Source: Nitrospirota bacterium (GTDB lineage Bacteria; Nitrospirota; Thermodesulfovibrionia; Thermodesulfovibrionales; JdFR-85). From it: 64,000 bases of DNA. Positions within the stretch are counted from its first letter, which is position 1. Each line of letters opens with the position of its first letter. The notes under the pieces were generated by a model, which saw only the letters and a program-made list of their open reading frames with translations, was not told the DNA's origin and did no database searches. Of the stretch, positions 43,642 through 51,377 are shown piece after piece. The position numbers and the translations under genes were made by a program. The DNA is taken from the NCBI GenBank assembly GCA_015492645.1, contig WGER01000082.1, forward strand, positions 61,155-125,154, in the 5' to 3' direction.

Positions 43642-44216
43642 CCCAGATTTGCCATTAAAAATGAGTTTTTACAGCAGGGGTCTCCACAAAATCAGAGATT
43701 TTGTGGGGACTGAGGGACTCAGGTCATTGAAAAATCTACGATTTTTCAAGGGAGCCCTGTCTCAAAACATGATTTTTATACAACATGTCTTTGCAAGGAG
43801 GGCAGTGCTGGTTCGGACACAAATTATGCGATGAATTTTATTACATGAGGTTGTACCTTCTTCAGACACAGAGGTGGTGACATTGACCTCTGCACTTAAG
43901 GTATCGCTGAATTTGATGCCTCACCAGCACTGCCCTCCTCCTTCAACCCTTTTTCACCCAATGGGTGAGTCGTTACATTGGGCACTGCATCGGAGGTGTC
44001 GTTGAACAGAAGTCGGAAGCCAGAGGTCTGAACTCAGACAAAGGGATCTTCTGACCTCTGATTCCGACTTCTGATTTCTGTCTTTCAGCAAGGGTCCCCA
44101 GGAGGATCGTGGATTTTCCTGGGCTGAGTTCCTCTGCCCCACAAGATCTTCTGATCTTGTGGGGACCCCCTGCCGTCTTCTAAAGTTTTGATTTAAATTC
44201 TACCGGCAAATCTGGG
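43642..44216. mobile_element. MITE-like element, 575 bp, with 5-bp target duplication CTAAT
   Basis: Perfect outer 12 bases CCCAGATTTGCC and GGCAAATCTGGG, with similarity extending inward to a GCAGGGG block on both sides. CTAAT flanks both ends (43637-43641, 44217-44221). Hairpins inside include CCACAAAATC/GATTTTGTGG (43684-43706), TTGAAAAATC/GATTTTTCAA (43727-43749), an imperfect AGAAGTCGG.../...CCGACTTCT stem (about 44008-44073), CCCAGGAGGATC/GATTTTCCTGGG (44097-44123) and CCCCACAAGATC/GATCTTGTGGGG (44137-44164). No protein-coding gene. It occupies most of the 674-base gap between the SRPBCC gene and lysR. Confidence 0.8.
43800..43935. repeat. Nested unit with 12-bp perfect inverted ends
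   Basis: GGGCAGTGCTGG (43800-43811) and CCAGCACTGCCC (43924-43935) enclose GTTCGGACACAAATTATGCG. Shorter relatives are at 35708-35778 and 19361-19421, so this is a second repeat carried inside the first. Confidence 0.6.
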
Positions 44217-44229
44217 CTAATGCGGATAG

Positions 44230-44262
44230 TTGACAGAACATAAAATTTATTTATATTATAAT
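44230..44262 (+). promoter_or_regulatory. Promoter of the lysR gene
   Basis: TTGACA (44230-44235), then TATATT (44252-44257, spacer 16) overlapping TATAAT (44257-44262). ATG 44272 is 9 to 14 bases further; no SD. Confidence 0.55.
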
Positions 44263-44271
44263 TAACTTACG

Positions 44272-45186
44272 ATGGCGCTTGATGATCATAAATTACGTGT
44301 CTTCTGCACAGTTGCAGAGACAAAGAGTTTCTCCAAGGCCTCGGAGATCATACACCTGACTCAACCTGCTGTGAGTCTGCAGATCCAGGCCCTTGAGGAG
44401 ATGTATGAGACGAAACTCTTTGATCGGACCAGCAGTGCCGTGACCCTGACTCCTGCAGGAGAGATACTCTACAGGTATGCAAAACATATCCTCTCTCTGT
44501 ACGCACTTGCTGAGAAGGAGATAGGGGAGTTGACAGGACTTGTAAAGGGGAGTGTCTCAGTAGGGGCGAGCACCACGATAGCAAACTACCTTCTGCCGAG
44601 GGTGATAGCCGATTTCAAGAAGACCAGGCCAAAGGTGAAGATAAACATGCAGGTCGGCAACACCAAAAGGGTGGTTGAACTCCTCAAGGGTGGAAATATT
44701 GATATTGGACTGGTGGAAGGGGAAGTGGCGAGGCAGAAACTCACGATGGAGAAACTGATTGAAGACGAACTGGTCCTTATAGTGCCTCCCCAGCATCAGT
44801 TTGCGAAGAAGAAGGAGGTCTCTGTCTTTGAGGTCACATCTGAGCCTTTTATAATGAGAGAGGAGGGTTCAGGTACGAGGCAGATGATCGAAAAGTACCT
44901 TGAGAAGCATGGTATCACACCACAGAATATGAGGATTTCCATGATACTGGGGAGCACCGAGGCCATCAAACAGGCCGTGGAGAATGGTCTCGGCATCTCG
45001 ATCATCTCACGCTGGGCTGCACTGAAAGAGGTCAAATTTGAGACATTAAAGACGGTGAGTTTTAAGGAGGAGAGGTTTCTGAGAAACTTTACACTGATAT
45101 ACCCCAAGCATGAGGTCCTCTCCCATGCGGCAGAGGAGTTCCTTGATTATCTGAGAAAGTATGACTTCTTAAAACTCCTCAGTTAG
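44272..45186 (+). CDS. LysR-family transcriptional regulator
   Basis: 304 aa. N-terminal winged helix-turn-helix LRVFCTVAETKSFSKASEIIHLTQPAVSLQIQALEE (about 8-45) and a C-terminal periplasmic-binding-like effector domain (about 90-300) with VGASTTIANYLLPRVIADF. Close in layout to CysL/CbbR-type regulators of sulfur, selenium or carbon metabolism. Targets unknown; it faces selD tail to tail with a 4-base overlap, so it does not share selD's promoter. Confidence 0.92.
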   Translation: MALDDHKLRVFCTVAETKSFSKASEIIHLTQPAVSLQIQALEEMYETKLFDRTSSAVTLTPAGEILYRYAKHILSLYALAEKEIGELTGLVKGSVSVGASTTIANYLLPRVIADFKKTRPKVKINMQVGNTKRVVELLKGGNIDIGLVEGEVARQKLTMEKLIEDELVLIVPPQHQFAKKKEVSVFEVTSEPFIMREEGSGTRQMIEKYLEKHGITPQNMRISMILGSTEAIKQAVENGLGISIISRWAALKEVKFETLKTVSFKEERFLRNFTLIYPKHEVLSHAAEEFLDYLRKYDFLKLLS

Positions 45187-46193
45187 GTAACCCTTAATCT
45201 GCCTTTACCGCTCGTAACATGACCTATTTTTTTATAAAAGATACGGGCCTCTTCAAATTCCCTCAGTCCTTCCTCACTCAAAGTGATCAAAAGCCCCCCT
45301 GAGGTCTGAGGATCAGACAGGATCAGTTGTTTCTCCTCTGGGACCCCTGTAAAGTCAGCCACTCCCTGGAGGAACTTCAGGTTATCATAGGCCCCCTCAG
45401 GTACAATCCCCATCTCTACCAGATCCATCACCCCTGCCAACAGAGGCACACTGTCGGAGTCTATAACAAGGTCAAGGGGCTCCTCTCTTATAATGTTATA
45501 GGCATGTCCCAGTAACCCGAATCCGGTTACATCTGTACACGCGGTTGCACCTGCCCTCAGGGCCAACTCTGAGGCGGTTCTGTTAGACAGTGTCATCCAG
45601 GAAAGGGCCTCCTGCATCTCCTCATCTGTCAGTTTCTCTCCCTTCAATGCTGTAACTATTACACCAGTACCTATGGGTTTGGTCAGGAGGAGGATGTTCC
45701 CTTCCTCAGCCCCCTTTACTGTCAGGAGTCTGTCCTTGGTGGTGAGACCTGTGATAGAAAAGCCCACCTTCAGTTCTGGGTCCTCAAAGGTATGACCGCC
45801 GAGCAGGGCAACGCCTTCTCTCTGAAAGACCTCATCTGCACCTCTCAGGATCTCAAGGACTACCTCCCTTTCTGTATCACAGGAGGAGAAACCAAGAATA
45901 CAGAGGGCGGTCCTGGGCGTGGCCCCCATAGCAAAAATATCGCTCAAGGCATTTGTGGCCGCTATTGAACCAAATATATGGGGGTCGTTTGCCACAGGTG
46001 TGATCACATCCACTGTCTCAACAAGGAGGAGATCTTCAACCAGTTGGAATACTCCTGCATCATCTCCTGGAGGCACAAGTACTCCTGGCATATTCGCCTT
46101 TTGGAGGTCCTGGATAAGAACCTGCAGGTCCAACGGACCCATTTTGGCTGCTCAACCCGCTGCCCTTGTCTTCTCAAGAAGCCTGTAGGCCAT
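45183..46193 (-). CDS. selD: Selenide, water dikinase, itself a selenoprotein (UGA at codon 14)
   Basis: 336 aa counting Sec. The ORF track starts only at codon 18 (46142), after an in-frame TGA. Reading through from ATG 46193 gives MAYRLLEKTRAAG-U-AAKMGP, and G-(C/U)-xxK-xGP is the conserved catalytic Cys/Sec-Lys motif of SelD. Downstream are PGDDAGVF, EGNILLLTKPIGTG, CTDVTGFGLLGHA and LSDPQTSGGLLI, all typical. It makes selenophosphate from selenide and ATP. A hairpin fitting a bacterial SECIS follows the UGA. Divergent from the disulfide reductase gene 76 bases away. Confidence 0.93.
46127..46154 (-). promoter_or_regulatory. Sec codon UGA and candidate SECIS hairpin in selD
   Basis: UGA at 46154-46152; 12 bases later GGTCC-GTT-GGACC (46139-46127) makes a 5-bp stem with a GTT loop. 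Position, size and the G-U in the loop are as in bacterial SECIS elements bound by SelB. Confidence 0.7.
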
Positions 46194-46236
46194 AAGGTGA
46201 GTTTATCAAAATACCCCTCTTGCCATCAAATTCGAG

Positions 46237-46265
46237 TATAATAAAATGCAGTTCTTGAAGGAGGT
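46237..46265 (+). promoter_or_regulatory. -10 box and SD deciding the start of the disulfide reductase gene
   Basis: TATAAT (46237-46242) predicts RNA start near 46249, after the track's ATG 46246. AAGGAGGT (46258-46265) lies 4 bases before ATG 46270, so that is the start. Confidence 0.65.
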
Positions 46266-46269
46266 GCAC

Positions 46270-47877
46270 ATGGCAGAGGTGATACCCCCGGACGCAAAGG
46301 TATTGCTGAAGGAAGAACTCAAAAAACTCAGAGACGACATCTTTTTCTGGGTATTTACTGAAAAGGGAGTAAATCAGGACAGGGCCAGGTTCACCATCTC
46401 TCTCATAAAGGAACTCGTCTCCCTCAGTCCCAAGATCCATCTCAAGAGGTTAACACCTCAGAAGGCTAAGGTGTATGGTGTGACAGTGTCTCCCTCTGTG
46501 CTGATAAATCCTGACAGGTACAGAATCGCCTTTCTTGGCGCACCCACAGGTGAGGAGGGAAGGGGGCTCCTCATCACCATGCTCCTTGTCTCACAGGGCA
46601 GGGGTATACTCTCAGATGAGTCCTCAGAGAGGCTCAAAGGCCTGAAGGAGGACAGAGAGGTGGTGGTCCTCGTTAGTCCCACCTGCCCCTATTGTCCCCA
46701 GCAGGTGAGTCTTGCTGTGTCTGCAGCAGTTGAGGCGCCCGAAAGGGTATCGGTTAAGGTGGCCAGTATTGTGGAAAACAGGGACCTTGTTGACAGATAC
46801 GGGATCACCTCTGTACCTTCTACGGTGATAGATGGGAATCTGGTGGCCACAGGAGTGCAACCCGAGGAGGCCTTTGTGGACTCCCTCTTCACGGGTTCCC
46901 CACCAAAGGTGAAGGTTGTGGAACCCACTAAGGAGGTGGTTGAAAGGGATGTGGTGATCGTTGGTGCAGGCCCTGCAGGGCTCACTGCTGCCATCTATGC
47001 AGAGAGGGCAGGACTGGATACAGTAGTCCTGGAGAAGGGAGCGATTGGTGGTCAGGTGGCGATAACCCCGGTGGTGGAGAACTATCCAGGTTTCACCAGG
47101 ATCCCTGGCAAGACCCTGATGGACATGATGGCCCAGCAGGCGATGCAGTATGCAGAGATACACCTCTCAGAGGAGGTGCTGGATGTGAAGAGGAGAAGGG
47201 ATGGGAGATTTTTGGTAATCACCAACCGGGGTAGATACCTCTCAAGGGCCTTGATCCTTTGCACAGGGGCAACCCACAGGAGGCTGGGAGTACCGGGAGA
47301 GGAGAGGTTCCTCGGCAGAGGGGTGAGTTACTGTGCAACCTGCGATGGATACTTCTTTAAGGGGAAGAAGGTGATCATGGTAGGAGGAGGCAACTCTGCT
47401 GTAACAGAGGCCCTCTATCTTGACAGCATAGGGGTGGAAGTCACCTTAGTACACAGGAGAGATAAACTGAGGGCAGAGAAGAAATTGCAGGAGAGCCTCT
47501 TCCAGAGGGGCATACCTGTTTTATGGAACACAGTAGTTGAGGAGATAAAGGGAGAGGAGATGGTGACCGAGGTGAGGCTCAGGGACCTTAAAGAAAACAG
47601 GAGTTACACAATGAAGACAGATGGTGTATTTATTGCTGTAGGGTATGAGCCTGTAAATACAGTGGGAAAGAAACTCGGTCTCGAACTCACAGAGGATGGG
47701 TATATAAAGGTGGACTCAGCCCAGAGGACCTCTCTGCCGGGGGTTTATGCTGCAGGTGATATCACGGGTGGGATAAAACAGATAGTCACGGCAGTAGGGC
47801 AGGGCGCGGTAGCAGCAGTATCTGCCTTTGAAGACCTCACAACCCCCTACTGGAAGAGTAGCAGTGAGAAGTCTTAG
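46270..47877 (+). CDS. Protein disulfide oxidoreductase/thioredoxin reductase fusion (AhpF-like)
   Basis: 535 aa. Residues about 1-205 are two thioredoxin folds of the PDO/AhpF N-terminal type with active site SPTCPYCPQQV (about 137-147). Residues about 220-530 are a thioredoxin reductase: FAD loop GAGPAGLTAAIYAERAGL, redox CATCDGYFF, NADPH loop GGGNSAVTEALYL and the C-terminal GVYAAGDITGG. Electrons should pass NADPH-FAD-CATC-CPYC to a partner. Unlike AhpF it has no ahpC beside it; next to selD it may reduce selenium compounds as well as disulfides (inference). Confidence 0.9.
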   Translation: MAEVIPPDAKVLLKEELKKLRDDIFFWVFTEKGVNQDRARFTISLIKELVSLSPKIHLKRLTPQKAKVYGVTVSPSVLINPDRYRIAFLGAPTGEEGRGLLITMLLVSQGRGILSDESSERLKGLKEDREVVVLVSPTCPYCPQQVSLAVSAAVEAPERVSVKVASIVENRDLVDRYGITSVPSTVIDGNLVATGVQPEEAFVDSLFTGSPPKVKVVEPTKEVVERDVVIVGAGPAGLTAAIYAERAGLDTVVLEKGAIGGQVAITPVVENYPGFTRIPGKTLMDMMAQQAMQYAEIHLSEEVLDVKRRRDGRFLVITNRGRYLSRALILCTGATHRRLGVPGEERFLGRGVSYCATCDGYFFKGKKVIMVGGGNSAVTEALYLDSIGVEVTLVHRRDKLRAEKKLQESLFQRGIPVLWNTVVEEIKGEEMVTEVRLRDLKENRSYTMKTDGVFIAVGYEPVNTVGKKLGLELTEDGYIKVDSAQRTSLPGVYAAGDITGGIKQIVTAVGQGAVAAVSAFEDLTTPYWKSSSEKS

Positions 47878-47883
47878 TCAGGT

Positions 47884-47902
47884 GCCCTGACCTTGTCAGG
47901 GC
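47884..47902 (+). terminator. Hairpin after the disulfide reductase gene
   Basis: GCCCTGAC-CTT-GTCAGGGC, 8 perfect pairs, 6 bases past the stop; a weaker CCCTGA/TCAGGG pair follows at about 47909-47930. No T run. Confidence 0.55.
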
Positions 47903-47960
47903 GGTCTTCCCTGATCATCGATTTTCAGGGCGATGGAAAAAATGGAGCAAGGAGGTCAGG

Positions 47961-49301
47961 ATGCTGAGAGTTAATATTGGCAATGCGATGGAGGAGGTAT
48001 TGGGTGAAAAGGGCCTCACAGAAAAAGAGGTAGAGGCCCTTAGAGATAAACTCCAGGATGCCCTCAGCCAGATAAAAGAGAGACGGTGGAAAGAACTGGC
48101 CTTTCTTGACCTGCCAGAACAGGACCTCACAGAGGTGAAGAAGACAGGTGTAAGGATAAAGAAGGAGGCAGAGGCGTTCCTTCTGCTCGGAATCGGGGGC
48201 TCCGCCCTTGGACCAAAGGCGATACTGCATGCCCTCAGTCCCTTTCACAATTTGAGGAAGACCCCAAGGGTCTTTATTTATGATAATGTTGACCCGGTAA
48301 CACTGCGGCATATGCTGGAACTGATAGACCTGAGGAAGACGGTTGTGAATGTGGTGACAAAGTCTGGCAGCACTGCAGAGACGGTTGCATCCTTTATGAT
48401 TCTGTGGGAGATGATGGAAAAGACCCTCGGTGAAGATGCAAGAGAGCACTTTGTGGCCACCACAGATCCGGAGAAGGGCAATCTCCGTCAGATTGCCAGA
48501 CAGAATGGTCTCACTGCCCTTGATATACCGGAGGGTGTGGTGGGCAGGTACTCGGTGCTCAGCCCTGTGGGTCTGCTGCTCACAGAGGTGATAGGAGTGG
48601 ACAGCACCGAGATGCTCAAGGGTGCTCAGGAACTGAGGGACAGGGTGATGGAAGAGGAGCCCTGGAAGAACCCGGCCCTCCTGGTCTCTGCTGTGCTCTA
48701 CCTGTACGGAACAAAGTACCAGAGAGATATTGACGTGATGGTCCCCTATTCAGATGGCCTCAAGTACTTCAGTGAATGGTTCAGTCAACTGTGGGCCGAG
48801 AGTCTCGGGAAACTCGGGCTCGGGTTTACCCCCTATCCATCGGTGGGATGCACAGACCAGCACTCTCAGTTACAACTCTGGATGGATGGACCAGAGGACA
48901 AGGTGGTGGTATTCATAAGGATAGAGGAATACGGGGATGATATCAGAATACCCTTTGTGTTTCAGGAGATGGAGGGGCTCAGTTACCTGAGCGGTCACAT
49001 GCTCTCAGAACTGATAAAGGCAGAGCAGGAATCCACTGAACTGGCCCTTGCAAAGGCGGGTAGACCTAACCTCACCGTTATTATACCCAGACTCGATGCC
49101 TATTACATGGGCCAACTCTTCATGTTTTTCGAGATAGTAACGGCGATCACAGGCTTCCTGATCGGGATCAACCCCTTCAACCAGCCCGGTGTGGAAGAGG
49201 GCAAGAGGCTCACCTACGGGATGATGGGGAAAAGGGGGTTTGAGGAGAGAAGGAGAGAGGTGGAGGAGGCGAGAGAGAGGAAGAGGTGCTGGTGTCTATG
49301 A
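47961..49301 (+). CDS. pgi: Glucose-6-phosphate isomerase
   Basis: 446 aa, in the range of compact bacterial PGIs. GIGGSALGPKAILHA (phosphate site), VTKSGSTAETVASFMIL, GRYSVLSPVGLL and the C-terminal INPFNQPGVEEGKRL with catalytic Lys. Interconverts glucose-6-P and fructose-6-P, feeding the ManB/ManC pathway as well as glycolysis. Strong SD AAGGAGGT before the ATG. ATGA overlap with the nuclease gene. Confidence 0.95.
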   Translation: MLRVNIGNAMEEVLGEKGLTEKEVEALRDKLQDALSQIKERRWKELAFLDLPEQDLTEVKKTGVRIKKEAEAFLLLGIGGSALGPKAILHALSPFHNLRKTPRVFIYDNVDPVTLRHMLELIDLRKTVVNVVTKSGSTAETVASFMILWEMMEKTLGEDAREHFVATTDPEKGNLRQIARQNGLTALDIPEGVVGRYSVLSPVGLLLTEVIGVDSTEMLKGAQELRDRVMEEEPWKNPALLVSAVLYLYGTKYQRDIDVMVPYSDGLKYFSEWFSQLWAESLGKLGLGFTPYPSVGCTDQHSQLQLWMDGPEDKVVVFIRIEEYGDDIRIPFVFQEMEGLSYLSGHMLSELIKAEQESTELALAKAGRPNLTVIIPRLDAYYMGQLFMFFEIVTAITGFLIGINPFNQPGVEEGKRLTYGMMGKRGFEERRREVEEARERKRCWCL

Positions 49302-50119
49302 GGCACCTCCGGGGGGTCGTCATATGGTTCTCCCTGTTATTTATTACTTCAATATCAAATGCACAGGACTGTGAGTATCACAGGGTTGTAAGGGTCATCG
49401 ATGGCGATACCTTTGTGATAGACACAGCAGAGAGGGTGAGGCTACTCGGGGTTGATACACCTGAGACAGTGGACCCGAGAAGGGACGTGGAGTTTTTTGG
49501 GGTTGAGGCATCACGGTTTCTGAAGGGTCTCATACAGGGCAGGACGGTCTGTCTCAGAAGGGACAGAGACAGGACCATAAACCGTGACAGATACGGCAGG
49601 CTCCTCAGGTATGTATGGGTTGACGGGGTGTTTGTGAACAGGGAGATAATTAAGAGGGGTTACGGGTTTGTCTATACCGGGCATCCCTATGAACTGCTGG
49701 AGGAGTTCAGGAGACTCCAGAGGGAGGCAAGAGAGGCGAAAAGGGGGCTCTGGGATGACAGCAGATACAGGAGGTGGGCAGAGGCATACAGGAAGAACCT
49801 CAAAATGGCCCTGAGGTGTTCTATTAATGGCCTGATATGCCCATGGGAGGCAGGAGATCACATCGGAAAACGGGTGAGGGTGAGGATGTTTGTACGGAGG
49901 GTGGTTGAGTTTGACGATGTGGTACTCCTGAATAGTGAAAGGGATTACAGGGCCAGGACGAACCTGACTGTGGTAATTGAGAGGAGAGGGTTTAATGGAG
50001 AGTATGACTTTTACAGGTTCTGGAGCAGGTGTATTGAGGTTGATGGTAAGGTCACACTCTACAGGGACAGGCCAGAGATTGTGGTCAGAAGGGCAGACCA
50101 GATAGGTTACTGCAGATGA
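49298..50119 (+). CDS. Secreted thermonuclease (SNase-like)
   Basis: 273 aa. Signal peptide MRHLRGVVIWFSLLFITSISNA then SNase OB-fold: VVRVIDGDTFVI (Asp ligand), RVRLLGVDTPET (Arg and Glu) and RDRYGRLLRYVW (second Arg). The second half (about 165-273) is an extra small domain, perhaps another OB-fold, that I cannot name. Start ATG 49298 overlaps the pgi stop (ATGA); the track's GTG 49286 would spoil the signal peptide. Exported nuclease, possibly for DNA scavenging. Confidence 0.88.
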   Translation: MRHLRGVVIWFSLLFITSISNAQDCEYHRVVRVIDGDTFVIDTAERVRLLGVDTPETVDPRRDVEFFGVEASRFLKGLIQGRTVCLRRDRDRTINRDRYGRLLRYVWVDGVFVNREIIKRGYGFVYTGHPYELLEEFRRLQREAREAKRGLWDDSRYRRWAEAYRKNLKMALRCSINGLICPWEAGDHIGKRVRVRMFVRRVVEFDDVVLLNSERDYRARTNLTVVIERRGFNGEYDFYRFWSRCIEVDGKVTLYRDRPEIVVRRADQIGYCR

Positions 50120-50138
50120 GAAACAGAGGGAGGCTGTT

Positions 50139-51275
50139 ATGCTAACAAAGGCGGTAAGGGAGGTCTTCAGGACAAACCTGGGTGTGAAGAAGGGGGAGAG
50201 AGTCCTGGTATTTACAGATAGACCCACCCCGAAGGACAGGGTCTCCCAGGAGGACCTGAAGAGGTGGAAGAGTCTCAGGGATGTAGCAATGCTGATGGTT
50301 GAGACAGGCAGGGCCTTTGCAAGGGATGTCCTGTACCACTGCTACCCCTCACGGGGGGGCCATGGGAAGGAACCCCCCGAGGCGGTCTGGAGACTCGCCT
50401 TTGGGGAGCGGGCCTTTGGGAGGCTTAAGGAAGAGAGACTTCTGAGACCGATTATAATGAAGAGGGCATCTACAGATGCACTTGAGAAGGCATCCTCCAT
50501 CATCCAGAGATACTGCAGCGATGCAGTGGATGTGGTGATAGCCCTTTCTAACTATTCCACCAGTCATACCCGTTTCAGGGATATGCTCACGAGACTCTGT
50601 GGTTGTAGATACGCCAGTATGCCCCTGTTTGATGTCTCTATGTTTGAAGGGCCTATGAGTGTGGACTGGAGGGCACTGAAGAGGAGGTCAAATAACCTTG
50701 CGAGGAGGCTGAGGAAAGCGAGGGGGTTGAGGATAACCTCGCCCAACGGAACTGACCTGTCAGTGTTGAAGGGCAACAGAAGGGTCCATGTGGATTCAGG
50801 GGACCTGAGAAGAAAGGGGGCCTTCGGGAACCTTCCCGCAGGTGAGGTCTTCTTTGCACCCCTGGAAGGCACCGCAGAGGGGAGGTTGGTGCTTGAATGG
50901 GCACCTACCAGGCGACTCAACTCACCGATCAGCCTCATCGTGAGGCAGGGGATGGTCAGACAGATAGAGGGAGATGAAGATTTTGTCACGGTCCTGCAGG
51001 AGAGACTCTCTCAGGACCCAATGAACTCAAACATTGCCGAGGTCGGAATTGGCACAAACGACAGGGCCCGGAGACCCGACAACATCCTGGAGTCTGAGAA
51101 GATCATGGGGACAGTGCATATAGCCCTTGGTGATAACTCCTCCTTTGGGGGCATGGTGAGCACACCCTTTCATCAGGACTTTGTGGTCTTCAGACCCACA
51201 GTGGAGTTGTTCTATTCTGACAGCAGGTGGGAGACCATCATCGTAGAAGGTAACTGGAGGGAGGATCTGCTGTAG
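50139..51275 (+). CDS. M29-family aminopeptidase
   Basis: 378 aa. C-terminal blocks AEVGIGTNDRARRPDNILESEKIMGTVHIALGDN and FHQDFVV match the metal-binding part of the thermophilic aminopeptidase (AmpS/AmpT, M29) family; the middle has ITSPNGTDLSVLKGNR. It removes N-terminal residues from peptides using paired metals. N-terminal 120 residues are less typical. SD-like GGGAGG sits 8 bases before the ATG. Confidence 0.82.
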   Translation: MLTKAVREVFRTNLGVKKGERVLVFTDRPTPKDRVSQEDLKRWKSLRDVAMLMVETGRAFARDVLYHCYPSRGGHGKEPPEAVWRLAFGERAFGRLKEERLLRPIIMKRASTDALEKASSIIQRYCSDAVDVVIALSNYSTSHTRFRDMLTRLCGCRYASMPLFDVSMFEGPMSVDWRALKRRSNNLARRLRKARGLRITSPNGTDLSVLKGNRRVHVDSGDLRRKGAFGNLPAGEVFFAPLEGTAEGRLVLEWAPTRRLNSPISLIVRQGMVRQIEGDEDFVTVLQERLSQDPMNSNIAEVGIGTNDRARRPDNILESEKIMGTVHIALGDNSSFGGMVSTPFHQDFVVFRPTVELFYSDSRWETIIVEGNWREDLL

Positions 51276-51327
51276 TGATTCCGGAGGGGAAGGCGAGGTA
51301 AAGACGAGTCGTCGCATCCAGGTTATG

Positions 51328-51353
51328 GGGCTGAGGGGTGTTGCCCTCAGCCC
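51328..51353. terminator. Hairpin between the convergent peptidase and porin genes
   Basis: GGGCTGAGGG-GTGTTG-CCCTCAGCCC, 10 perfect pairs; can serve both directions. No T run. Confidence 0.55.
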
Positions 51354-51377
51354 GCGGAACCTCGGAGGTAGCCTCTC

